DNA of 64,000 nt from CAVQBJ01 sp963819075 (GTDB lineage Bacteria; Actinomycetota; Thermoleophilia; Solirubrobacterales; Solirubrobacteraceae), in contig CAWFUP010000006.1 of NCBI GenBank assembly GCA_963819075.1, positions 186,001 to 250,000 of the forward strand. The letters are read 5' to 3'. The position numbers and the translations under genes were made by a program. The notes beneath the pieces were generated by a model that saw only the letters and a list, made by a program, of their open reading frames with translations, made no database searches and was not told the DNA's origin. Positions 49,864 through 59,303 of the stretch are shown piece after piece. Numbering within the stretch: the stretch's first letter is position 1; each line of letters begins with the position of its first letter.

Positions 49864-51081
49864 TCACCCGCTACGGCGCCGTGCCGGGTGCGGTGGAAGC
49901 GGGCGGACAGGGGGCGGCGGCCGGGATCCGTGGCGATCATCGTGCCTCTGCGAGCTGCCAGCGACGTCGAGGACTCGAAACAGATGCGGCGGACTGGCGA
50001 CGCCTTTCAGCGGTGCCGCTCCGAGCGGGGCGAAGCGGTAACGCGAGGCGGTCGCGTTGCGCACCGCCTCGATCACGACAACGGCGTTCGGCGGTGCTGC
50101 TTGCGTGACCCGGTGCGCGAGGTTGACCGGGTCGCCGTACCAATCGCCTGCGCGCTCGAGGGCGACGCCGGTGGCGATGCCGGCTCGCGCTTGGGGAAAC
50201 GCCGGCTGTAGCGCGGCGACGGCGTCGACGAGCTCGAGCATCGTGTCGATGAGCTCCTCGGGCTCGCGACAGACGAGCAGCAGCCCATCGCCGATCGTCT
50301 TGACCAGCGAGACGCGGGACGGCATCGCCTCGAGCGCGAGCGACTCGAACCTCGCCGCCGTGGCCGCGAGCTCCCCGGCTGTGACGCTCTGTCCGAGTGA
50401 TGTGAACCCCACGAGGTCGGCGAAGCCAACGGTCACGTGGCGGGCGCCGAGCGTCTCCCCAGCGACGATCTGCCCGGCGCTCACGAATTCCGTGGCCAGG
50501 AGCCGCCGGACATGTGCCTCGAAGGCGAGGGCGACGAGCCGCGCCGTGATCGGGGTCAGGTCGCGCGCGGCGCCGGCATAGGCCGACGCCGCCTTGTGCT
50601 CGTCCGGGGCCGAACGGCCGGCGGCGTCCATCACCGGGACCCGCGAAGCTGCCGCAATCGATGACACACCGCGCGCCACGACGCGGTTGAAGTCGACGAC
50701 GTTCTCGGGGTCGAGGCCGGCCGCAAGCCCTTTCGCTATGAGCTCTGCCAGCTCGAGCTCGCCGGGCCCGTAGCACGCCACTCCCTCGTCGGCCGGCGGC
50801 AGGCCGAGAGCGGCGAGCTGGGCTCGCAGGGCCGCTGCGGGCAATCCCGCACGTTCGGCAATCTCCTCGGCGGTGTAGACCTCGCCGCGGCGGAGGAACC
50901 GCTCGGCCGGGAGGAGCGCCAACCGCTGCTGGTCGACTGCAAGTTTGAGCTCGTCGAGCGTGCAGCCGTCCTGGAGGAGCTCGCGGATCAGCCGCTCGCG
51001 CGCCGTGCGGGCGGCGCCGTTGACGTCGCCGAGCAGACCGGCCGCCTCGAGATCGGCGTCGGACGGGATCTGCGTGCACAT
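49864..51081 (-). CDS. Class III adenylate/guanylate cyclase with N-terminal regulatory domain
   Basis: 405 residues. The C-terminal cyclase domain has both metal-binding Asp motifs, VGFADLVGFTSLG and VKTIGDGLLLV, and the nucleotide-positioning block GDWYGDPVNLAHRV. The N-terminal ~200 residues include a MerR-like stretch (GEVYTAEEIAERAGLPAAAL) and a helical region. This resembles actinobacterial cyclases with an adenylate-cyclase regulatory domain. It would make cAMP or cGMP in the cytoplasm. A 15-bp palindrome lies 6 bp upstream of the start. The basic Pro-rich C-terminal tail is unusual. Confidence 0.82.
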   Translation of the reverse strand: MCTQIPSDADLEAAGLLGDVNGAARTARERLIRELLQDGCTLDELKLAVDQQRLALLPAERFLRRGEVYTAEEIAERAGLPAAALRAQLAALGLPPADEGVACYGPGELELAELIAKGLAAGLDPENVVDFNRVVARGVSSIAAASRVPVMDAAGRSAPDEHKAASAYAGAARDLTPITARLVALAFEAHVRRLLATEFVSAGQIVAGETLGARHVTVGFADLVGFTSLGQSVTAGELAATAARFESLALEAMPSRVSLVKTIGDGLLLVCREPEELIDTMLELVDAVAALQPAFPQARAGIATGVALERAGDWYGDPVNLAHRVTQAAPPNAVVVIEAVRNATASRYRFAPLGAAPLKGVASPPHLFRVLDVAGSSQRHDDRHGSRPPPPVRPLPPHPARRRSG

Positions 51082-51086
51082 ACCGC

Positions 51087-51101
51087 AACGTATGGTACGT
51101 T
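51087..51101. promoter_or_regulatory. Palindromic operator upstream of the cyclase gene
   Basis: AACGTA-TGG-TACGTT is a perfect 6-bp-arm inverted repeat between the divergent cyclase and secreted-protein genes. Ten bases (GTATGGTACG) are shared with the site at 62347-62360. Confidence 0.5.
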
Positions 51102-51161
51102 ACGCCGGCTTTGGGCTCACGGTCAGACCGTGAAGTGCCGGGCGGGGAAGAGGGTTCTGCA

Positions 51162-53621
51162 ATGCGGCTGCTCCATATACGTAACGTCACGTCGGCCGAC
51201 CCAGCCGGCGCGGCGCTCGACGCGGATGCGGCGGGCACCACGTCGGCTCCGCGACGCGCGGCGCGCGTCCGTGCGTGCGTCCTCGCCGGGATCACCATCG
51301 CGAACTTGGCCGTCGTCGCTTCGTCAGGGGCGCAGCCTCCCGACGGAAGGGTCTATGAGCAGGTCACGCCCGCAGACAAGGGCGGCGCCTACCTGGCGAC
51401 CTCGCCGGGTGAGCCGGTGGCCGTGAGCGCGAACGGCAACGCTCTCCTGTGGGACACGATCTTCACCGCCCTTCCGCCGCTCGGTTCGGCGCCCGTGGCG
51501 CCGAACGTGGTAGGCACCTACCTGTTCAGCCGCGCCCCCAACGGAGGCTGGAGCTACACGTCGGCGCTGCCGGCCGACAACCTCGTGATCTACCGCGCGG
51601 CCGAGGGCGACCAGGTAGAAGGCGTCACGCCGGACCTCTCGACTACGGTGGACGCGACGTTCTTCGGGCTGTCCGATGGGCACGACGGAATCAGCGGATC
51701 GCCCGTGCAGACCGGAGGGTCGGGAGCGATCCAGAACTTCGCCACTTTCGACCCCCTGAGCGGCGCTGCCACGGTGCTGACGCCGTCGGTGCCGCCGTCG
51801 CAGACGGCCACCTACACACCAACCTTCGTGGCGACCGACTCGAGTGCGGACCACATCCTCTATCAGGCAAACGCCTCGTTCCCGGTGACAAATGGAACCG
51901 TGCCCAACCCCGGCTCGAACCCGGGCCCGTTCCTCTACGACGATACGGCCGGATCGCGCTTCCAGGTCGGCCTGGAGACGGACAACTCGACTCCGTTCCC
52001 ACGCGGCGCGACGGCACCACCGGTGCCCGGCGTCATCTCCGCCGACGGGTCGCGGATCTTCTTCCAGGCGGCTACCTCCGGCGCGAGCGGCGTGTTCATG
52101 CGCACGAACGACGCCGCGGGCTCTGGCGCGACGGTACCGGTGTCAACGTCGGCAGTCAGCGATCCGCACTGCACGCTCGCGTCGAACCCCGGCGCCGCCT
52201 CGACTGCTCCGGCCACGTTCGAAGGCGCGACGCCAGCGGGTTCGGTGGCGTTCTTCCTCAGCTCCTGCGAGCTGACGTCGTCGTCGCATACGGGCACGGC
52301 CGACAACTCCCCCGACCTGTACGCCTACGACACGGCCAACGGCCACGTGACCGACCTCTCGATCGACACCAACGGGCTCGATGCGAGCAGCGGTGCCGAC
52401 GCCCTGGGCGTCGTTGGGTACGCGGGCAACGGCTCGATCGTCTACTTCGTGGCCGAGGGCGTCCTCGATGGCTCGGGCGCGCCGAGCGCAGACAACGGGC
52501 TTCCGAACCTCTATCGCTACGACGGCGGCACCGTCACCTATCTGGCGACGTTGGGCTCGTCTGACAACGCCGTGTGGACTCCCCGCACGAGCATGGCCGC
52601 AGACGCCGGTCAGTACCACGCCGCTCAAGTCTCGTCGGACGGACGCGAGCTCGTCATCGCTGCCTCCGCGGCCCTCACCGCCTACCAGAGCGTCGGCGAC
52701 GTCGAGTTGTACGACTGGCCTGGAGAAGCCGACACGCCGATTTGCGTCTCATGCGATCCGAGCGGCGCGTCGCCCACCGGCGGTGCCGCCATGGTCGTCA
52801 ACAGCCTCTCGAGTAACGGCAACGTGATCTTCAGCTCGCCCGATGAGCTCGTTGGTGCCGACGGGAACACCTACCCCGACGTGTACGAATGGACGGCGAC
52901 GCCGGCCTCGCCGAGCGCCGCCGCCGCCGCTGATCCCTATGGCGGGGGGTCCGTGTCGCTCGTGTCGGCCGGCGCCACGACGATCTCGCCGACGAGCACG
53001 ATCCCGTCGACCGGCTCGATCCTGATCGGGGCCTCGCCGAGCGGCACGGACGCCTTCTTCGTGACCTATGACCAGCTCGTCGCTCAGGACCAGGACGACT
53101 CCCTCGACATCTACGACGCGCGCATCGGCGGCATCGCGCCGCCGCCTCCGCCGTCCCAGACGCTGCCGGCCTGCGTGCGGTCCCTGGATGGGTCGTGCCC
53201 GACGCGCTCGACGGCCCCGGACGTCACACCTCCGCCGATCGATCCGAGCGGGACGAACGTCAGCACGAGGATCGGCGACAACGGCGCCAAGGCTACGCCA
53301 CCGAGGGTGACGATCGGGGCGACGACGCGCGCGCAGCGTACGCGCGATGCCCGGCGAGGCCGCGTTACCGTACCGGTGATCTTCAGCGGAGCGGGCGCGG
53401 CCCACGTCGTCGCACGCGCGTCCATCGCCGGGCGCACGCGGGTGGTAGGCACGGCGCGCTCCAGGGCGACCAGGGCGGGGACTATCAACGTGTCGTTCTG
53501 GCTCACCTCCCAGGCCATGTCCACGCTGCGGCGAAACGGACGACTCCGCCTGACGGTCACGGTCTCGGTGGCCGCGGGCGCGACCTCCCGCGGGATCCTC
53601 TCGCTCGCGAGGTCCAGATGA
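51162..53621 (+). CDS. Secreted beta-propeller-like (PD40/TolB-type) protein
   Basis: 819 residues from ATG 51162 with GAAGAGGG upstream. A basic N-terminal stretch and a hydrophobic segment (VRACVLAGITIANLAVVASS) act as signal peptide. The mature protein begins GRVYEQVTPADKGG and has repeated blades with spacing such as ISADGSRIFFQA, GNGSIVYFVAEG and SSNGNVIFSSPDEL, typical of PD40-like repeats in Thermoleophilia secreted proteins. A Pro-rich linker (PPPPPSQTL) precedes a C-terminal beta domain. No enzyme motif is visible. The stop overlaps the next gene's start (ATGA), so the two are co-translated. Confidence 0.7.
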   Translation: MRLLHIRNVTSADPAGAALDADAAGTTSAPRRAARVRACVLAGITIANLAVVASSGAQPPDGRVYEQVTPADKGGAYLATSPGEPVAVSANGNALLWDTIFTALPPLGSAPVAPNVVGTYLFSRAPNGGWSYTSALPADNLVIYRAAEGDQVEGVTPDLSTTVDATFFGLSDGHDGISGSPVQTGGSGAIQNFATFDPLSGAATVLTPSVPPSQTATYTPTFVATDSSADHILYQANASFPVTNGTVPNPGSNPGPFLYDDTAGSRFQVGLETDNSTPFPRGATAPPVPGVISADGSRIFFQAATSGASGVFMRTNDAAGSGATVPVSTSAVSDPHCTLASNPGAASTAPATFEGATPAGSVAFFLSSCELTSSSHTGTADNSPDLYAYDTANGHVTDLSIDTNGLDASSGADALGVVGYAGNGSIVYFVAEGVLDGSGAPSADNGLPNLYRYDGGTVTYLATLGSSDNAVWTPRTSMAADAGQYHAAQVSSDGRELVIAASAALTAYQSVGDVELYDWPGEADTPICVSCDPSGASPTGGAAMVVNSLSSNGNVIFSSPDELVGADGNTYPDVYEWTATPASPSAAAAADPYGGGSVSLVSAGATTISPTSTIPSTGSILIGASPSGTDAFFVTYDQLVAQDQDDSLDIYDARIGGIAPPPPPSQTLPACVRSLDGSCPTRSTAPDVTPPPIDPSGTNVSTRIGDNGAKATPPRVTIGATTRAQRTRDARRGRVTVPVIFSGAGAAHVVARASIAGRTRVVGTARSRATRAGTINVSFWLTSQAMSTLRRNGRLRLTVTVSVAAGATSRGILSLARSR

Positions 53622-56600
53622 CCCGCCCACTGCCCCGGGTGGTCACCGCAGTCGCCTGCCTTGCGGCCCTGCTCGCCGTCGGCGCGACCGGCGCGTTGGG
53701 CAGCGGCACGCAGCCGGTGATCACGCTCGTCTCTGCGACGTGCGTGCCCGTTGCCGGCGGCACGTCGGTCACCATCACCGGCACCGGGTTCGTGAGCGGC
53801 GACGCCGTGAGCTTCGGCGGCGCAGCCGCCGCCCCGGTGGGCCTCAACCCCGTCGTCGGCGGCGGCGGCACCACGATCACCGTCACCACGCCGCCCGAGA
53901 ATGCTGGCATCGTCGACGTTATCGTGACCGATCCGTCGGGGGCGACCTCAGCCCCGTCTTCCTCGGACCAGGTCGACTACGCGCCCGCCGGCCTTTGCGC
54001 GGTTCAAAGCGTCGTGCCATCCTGCGGCTCGCCGGCCGGCGGAACGAACGTAATGATCTCCGGGCCCGGCGTTGCCGCCGACGACACGGTCAGCTTCGGT
54101 GGCACGGCTGCATCCTCCGTGAGCTGGGTCGCACCGAAGGCAGCGGTGCCCGGCAGCTCGGTGGCCACGCCCGGGTTCCTCCAGGCAACGGCGCCGCCGG
54201 GAGCCGGGAGCGTGCCCGTCACCGTGCACGACGCCAACGGCACCTCGGTGGCCAGCAGCGCCGACTATTTCACGTACAAGGCGGACACCAGCCAGTTCGA
54301 TCTCTGCGCGACGGCGACCTCGTTCAGCGATATCAGCGGCAACGACATGACGCTCGCCGCGGGTCACCCGGCGAGCGTGACCGCCAACTTCTCATTCAAC
54401 ACGGATATCGGCGCCGACGGGACCGAATCCCCGTCGCACAATGTCAAGGACTTCTCGGTCACCCTGCCCGCCGGCTTCCTGGCCAGCCTCAACGCGGTGG
54501 GCGCGCAATGCCCTCAACAAGACTTCGATGGCCAGGGGGAGCGACGTGCCCGGCGGCCGCACAGGTCGGCTGGCTCGCCTTCGCAGACTCGGCCGGCGCA
54601 CGACAGCTCGCCCCCGTCTACCTGTTGGGCCGCCCGCCCGGACATCTCGCCGAAGTCGGCGTGCAACCGCTGGCTGCCGCGTTCATCCCCGTCGGCATCC
54701 GCGTCCTGCTCGATTTGAACAGCTCGTTTCAGCTCACGGCAACGATCCCGAACCTCACGGCCGCGGCGCCGATCCTCGGCGGGGCGCTCGAAGTGCTCGG
54801 GCAAACGCCGGGCGAGACGCTGCCCTTTCTCTACTTCCCGCCGAGCTGCGCCCAGCAGGGATCGCTGCAGTCGCACTTCGCCGCCGACGATTGGGCAGGC
54901 GACGTAACGTCCAACGGCCCGAGCAGCAACCCCGGCTCGCCGGGCGCCTCAACAGGATGCGCCCTCGCGTTCTCGCCGGCGCTCTCCGTCGCGCCGGGGA
55001 CCACCGAGGCCGATTCCGCGACAGGCATCGGACTGCATATCGCGCTCCCCGAGGACAGCTTCGGGCCACAATGGAGCACTCCCGCGCAGGCCCTCACGGT
55101 GCGGCTCCCGGCCGGCGTATCGCTGAATCCGGCGGTCGCGGATGGCATCACCGCCTGCACGAGCACCGAATTCGGCCTTGGTAACACGGCACCCTCGAAC
55201 TGTCCGCCGAGCTCCGCGGTGGGGGTGCTCAGCGCCACCTCTCCGGTCCTCCCCGGCGTGCTGAGCGGCGGTGTGTACATCGCTCAGGACGGAACCGCCG
55301 CCACGACCCCGGCCAACCCGTTCCACGTCTTCGTCGAGGCCGTCGGCCCGGGCCTCGACGTCAAGTTCGAGGGATCACTCGTGCCCGATCCATCGACCGG
55401 CCAGCTGACCGCCACCCTCACCGGCCTGCCGCCCGTCCCGCTCGGCACCGTCGACCTTCAGTTTGACGGCGGCGCCGGCGCGGTGCTCGCAAACCCGCTG
55501 CGGTGCGGCCCGGCGACAACCGCGGTGACGTTCACCCCCTGGAGCTTCCCAGCAACGCCCGCGGCAACAGCGTCGGCCGCGTACACCGTCGACGCCGACG
55601 GCCACGGCGGAGCCTGCCCATCCGCATGGCCGACCGATCCGGCCTTCGTCGCGGGCCCCTCGAACCCGAGGGCCGGCGCGTTCACCGCGTTGACGCTCAC
55701 AGCGACGCGGGGGGACCGCCAGGCTCCCCTGTCATCTCTGTCACTGACCACGCCCCCGGGGTTTACCGCGCTCGTGGGAACCGTGCCACTCTGCACCGAG
55801 AGCGACGCGCAAGCCGGCACATGTCCAAGCTCGAGTCGCATCGGCACGGCGACCGTCGGCGCCGGCGTCGGTGTCGACTCCGGTGCCGGGGCCCCGGCCA
55901 GCCATCAGCTGTTTCTCAGCGGCACCGTCTACCTCACCGGGCCGACCGACGGGGATCCGTTCGGCGTCGAGATCGTCGTCAATCCGGTGGTCGGCCCGTT
56001 CAACCTGTCTACCCCGTTCGGCACGCCGGTCATCGTGCGGGCCGGCACTGCGATCGACCCGAAGACAGCGCAGATCACGATAGGCGCCCAGTTCCCAACG
56101 ATCCTCGATGGCGTCCTCCTGCACGTCCAGACCGTCAGCATCACCCTTGACCGGCCAAACTTCGCGCTCAACGCGACGAGCTGCACGCCCGAGACGCTGT
56201 CCGGCGAGATCAACGGCTCGCCGGTGTCCACGCCCTACCAGGTGGGCGGATGCTCGGCGCTCGGATTCAACCCGCGCATCGCCGTCACCGCTTCGGGTCA
56301 CCCCACGCACCTCAACGGGGCGAGCCTCGATCTGAAGGTGACGATCCCCTCCGGCGGAGCAAATCTGCAGTCCGTCTCATTCACACTGCCCACGGCGCTC
56401 ACCGCTCGCTTCACGACCGTGCAGCAGGCCTGCATCGACACGACGTTCAACGCGAACCCCAGCAGCTGCCCCGCAGGATCGATGATCGGTACCGCAACGG
56501 CCTATACGCCGCTCTTGCCAGGCGCGCTCCATGGAACCGTCTACGTCGTCTCGCACGGCAACGCGAGCTTCCCGACGCTCAACGTCGTCCTCGACGCCGA

Positions 56601-57111
56601 CGGCGTCACCATCGGCGTGGCCGGCCAAGTGAAGTTCACAGCCTCCGGCCAGACCTCGGCCACCGTCCCATCGATCCCCGATGTCCCGATTCAAAGCCTC
56701 GAACTCGAGCTACCCGAGGGACCGCACTCGGTGCTGACGAGCCCCACAACGAACCTGTGCGCCGACCATCTGACCATCCCAACGACGCTCGTCGCCCACA
56801 ACGGCCTAACCATCGACAAACGCCTTCCGGTCGCTCTGATTGGTTGCGCCGCGGCAACCGCGCTCAACGCCTACGCAGCCGCGCTTCACGGCCACGCCGT
56901 ATTCGTGCGGCTCGCTCTCCCCTCGGCTGGCCGGGTAACCCTCACGGGCCGGTACCTTCACAACCTATCGCGAATGCTCGCCGCCGGTGGACACCGACTG
57001 AGGGTCGCGCTCACCACGCAGGGTCGGCGCGCGCTCACGCGCGGCGCAATCGTAACCGTGAAGATCGCCTACGCAGGGCAGAGCGTGTCGGTACGTCTGC
57101 GGCGCCAGTGA
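53618..57111 (+). pseudogene. Secreted IPT/TIG-domain protein gene with a one-base frameshift
   Basis: Starts at ATG 53618, overlapping the previous stop. A signal peptide (VVTAVACLAALLAVGATGAL) is followed by two IPT/TIG-like domains (CVPVAGGTSVTITGTGFVSG and CGSPAGGTNVMISGPGV). The frame continues to QCPQQDFDGQG near 54538 and then turns to Arg-rich nonsense. The adjacent frame continues correctly with ATCPAAAQVGWLAFA and runs to TGA 57111. One extra G in the GGGGG run at 54535-54539 would restore a protein of about 1164 residues. The downstream part has repeated beta domains with the pattern C-P-x-x-S-x-x-G. It may be a real mutation, slippage or a sequencing error. Confidence 0.75.
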
Positions 57112-57202
57112 CGGCGTCGCTCAAGCGCACAGACCGAGCGCACCAGCCACCGACGCGGCGAATGTCCCTGGCAGCACGCCGTCGGTGAGTGCGGCGACCG
57201 CC

Positions 57203-58348
57203 TCACAACCCGAGGCTCTTGCCGATGATGTCGCGCTGTATCTCGCTCGTGCCACCGAAGATCGTCGGCACGAGGTTGGTGCGCACGTGGCCCTCCATGT
57301 CGTACTCGCACGCATATCCGTACCCGCCCATCATCTGCATGCCCTCGAGTGCGACCCGCTTCGCCGTCTCGGTGACCTTCAGCTTGGCCATCGACGCCTC
57401 CCTCGGGAAGATCGCGCCCGGATGCGCGTCGCACTGGCGGGCGACCGCGTAGACGAGCAGCTGGCAGCACTCGACCTCCGTGGCGAGGTCGGCGACTCGG
57501 TGTCGCAGCGCCTGGAAGGTGCCGATGCGTCGGCCGAACTGCTCGCGCTCGGTCACGTAGCTGAGCGTGTCGTGCAATGCCCGCCGTGCATGACCGAGCG
57601 ACTGAGCCGCGATGATGAGCCGCTCATCGTTGAGCCCGGCCATGAGCTGGCGCCACGCGACGCCCTGCGTTCCGATCAGGCGCTCGGCGGGCACACAGCA
57701 ATCGTTGAAGAAGACGTCATTGACGACTCGTCCGCCCATCGTGTCGATGCCCCTGATCTCAACGCCCTCGCTGTCGGTGGGCACCGAGAGCATGGTGAGA
57801 CCGTCGTGCTTGCCGCCGCCATCGTCGGTGCGGCAGATAAGGAGGATGTGCTCGGCGAGGTGCGCCTCCGAAATCCATGTCTTCTGTCCGTTGACGACGA
57901 ACTCGCCGTTGCGGCGCGCTGCTCGGCAGCGCATCGCGCCGACGTCCGATCCAGCCCCGGGCTCGGACATGGCGATGGCTTCCACCGCCCCGCCGATGAC
58001 GCCGCCGATGACCTCTTCCTTCTGCGCTTCGGTTCCGAACCGTTCGTAGGGGCTGACCGCGATCGACGTGACGACGAAGCCATTGATAGGCAGCTGGCCG
58101 AAGGCGATCTCCTCGAGGAACAGGCACAGGTCGACCATCCCGCCCCCGGCTCCACCGTAGGCCTCGGGCAGGGCGACGCCGAGCCATCCAAGTTCGGCGA
58201 TCCGCGCGTACAGCTCTGCGTTGTGCGGCTCAGCACCACACTGCGTCAGCGCCTGACGCTGCTCGCGCGTGCCGCATTCGCGCGCGGCGAAGTCGCGGAC
58301 GGCCTGCACGAACGCCGTTTGCTCGTCGGTGACGTCAATCCCGTACAT
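57203..58348 (-). CDS. Acyl-CoA dehydrogenase family protein
   Basis: 381 residues from ATG 58348 with GGAGGAAG ahead. Family blocks in order: LGWLGVALPEAYGGAGGGMV, AIAMSEPGAGSDVGAMRCRA (FAD-binding), NGQKTWISEAHLAEHILLI, QFGRRIGTFQALRHRVADLA, and MGGYGYACEYDMEGHVR with GGTSEIQRDIIGKSLGL at the end. At the position of the usual C-terminal catalytic Glu (YEGT) there is Gly (FGGT), as in many FadE relatives, so the base may lie elsewhere. It forms an alpha,beta double bond in an acyl-CoA. It is transcribed after the SDR gene, 122 bp downstream. Confidence 0.9.
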   Translation of the reverse strand: MYGIDVTDEQTAFVQAVRDFAARECGTREQRQALTQCGAEPHNAELYARIAELGWLGVALPEAYGGAGGGMVDLCLFLEEIAFGQLPINGFVVTSIAVSPYERFGTEAQKEEVIGGVIGGAVEAIAMSEPGAGSDVGAMRCRAARRNGEFVVNGQKTWISEAHLAEHILLICRTDDGGGKHDGLTMLSVPTDSEGVEIRGIDTMGGRVVNDVFFNDCCVPAERLIGTQGVAWRQLMAGLNDERLIIAAQSLGHARRALHDTLSYVTEREQFGRRIGTFQALRHRVADLATEVECCQLLVYAVARQCDAHPGAIFPREASMAKLKVTETAKRVALEGMQMMGGYGYACEYDMEGHVRTNLVPTIFGGTSEIQRDIIGKSLGL

Positions 58349-58470
58349 GCTTCCTCCGGTCGGTGATGGGTGGCTCGGGCTCCGCTGGTCGCGCCTCTGT
58401 AGCGATGCGGCGCCAGGTCGCGGGCGCCAGGGATGCGCGCGAGCGGCCGGCAGGGGAGCTCGTGGCTGCA

Positions 58471-59268
58471 TCAGCCATCGACAGCCTCGAGGCCGAGTCC
58501 GCCGCCCGGCCGCTCAAAGAGGATCTCGGGAACGACACAAGCACGCGAGGTCGTGAGCAGGAAGCGCACGGATTCGGCGATGTCCGTTGCAGTAATCATC
58601 GACTCGACCGCGATGTGCCCCTTCAAGGGCGCGGTCATCGGGGTGTCGACGAACCCCGGGCAGAGCGCAGTCGACTTGATTCCCCGGTCGCCGAGCTCAC
58701 GGTTCATCGCCTCGGTCCAACCGACGACGCCGTGCTTGGTGGCCGAGTACACGGATAGGAGCGCTTCGCCTCGCTTACCGGTGATCGAGGACACGTTTAC
58801 CACGAGCGCACCAGCGTGCTCGCGACCGGCTCGTTCCAGCAGCGGCAAGGCCTCGCGGTAGAACAGCACGATCTGGCGCAGGTTCACCGCGAACTGGAGG
58901 TCAACATGCTTGGTCGCGATGTCGCCGAGCGGCGAGGCGACGCCGATGCCCGCGTTGTTGACGAGCACGTCGAGGCGCTGGTATGTGCCTTCATGCTCGG
59001 CTACGGCTCGGCGGACATCCGGTTCGTGTGCCACGTCGGCGGCCGCGGCGCGCACGCACAGGCCATCGGCGGCAAGCGCTTGGCACGCGGTCTCGAGCTT
59101 CGCTGCGTTGCGCGAGACCATCGTCACCGCGTGACCCGTCTCGGCAAGCATGCGCGCGATCGCGAGGCCGATACCGCTCGACGCGCCGGTGACGAGCGCC
59201 GCGCGACTGGCGTCATGTCGCCCCTCGGCGAGCTCGCCTGTGTGCGGTGCCAATGCCATCGCGAGCAA
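58471..59268 (-). CDS. Short-chain dehydrogenase/reductase (SDR)
   Basis: 265 residues. Classical SDR: ALVTGASSGIGLAIARML (cofactor loop TGxxxGIG), LDVLVNNAGIG, VVNVSSITGKRG, and the catalytic YSATK. VSRNAAK after beta2 suggests NADP preference. The C-terminal segment is extended (CVVPEILFERPGGGLGLE). The substrate is likely a hydroxyacyl-CoA or steroid-like alcohol, inferred only from neighbours: acyl-CoA dehydrogenase downstream and CoA-transferase divergent. The start codon region (59268, or ATG 59259) overlaps an ATAC...GTAT palindrome. Confidence 0.88.
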   Translation of the reverse strand: MLAMALAPHTGELAEGRHDASRAALVTGASSGIGLAIARMLAETGHAVTMVSRNAAKLETACQALAADGLCVRAAAADVAHEPDVRRAVAEHEGTYQRLDVLVNNAGIGVASPLGDIATKHVDLQFAVNLRQIVLFYREALPLLERAGREHAGALVVNVSSITGKRGEALLSVYSATKHGVVGWTEAMNRELGDRGIKSTALCPGFVDTPMTAPLKGHIAVESMITATDIAESVRFLLTTSRACVVPEILFERPGGGLGLEAVDG

Positions 59269-59281
59269 TACCGTACAGTAT
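59268..59281. promoter_or_regulatory. Operator in the SDR / CoA-transferase divergent region
   Basis: ATACCGTACAGTAT, palindromic at 12 of 14 positions. Its reverse complement, ATACTGTACGGTAT, matches 62347-62360 at 12 of 14. A TetR-like regulator is plausible but none is encoded nearby. Confidence 0.5.
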
Positions 59282-59303
59282 GGTTGTGGCGGTGGAGGCT
59301 GAG

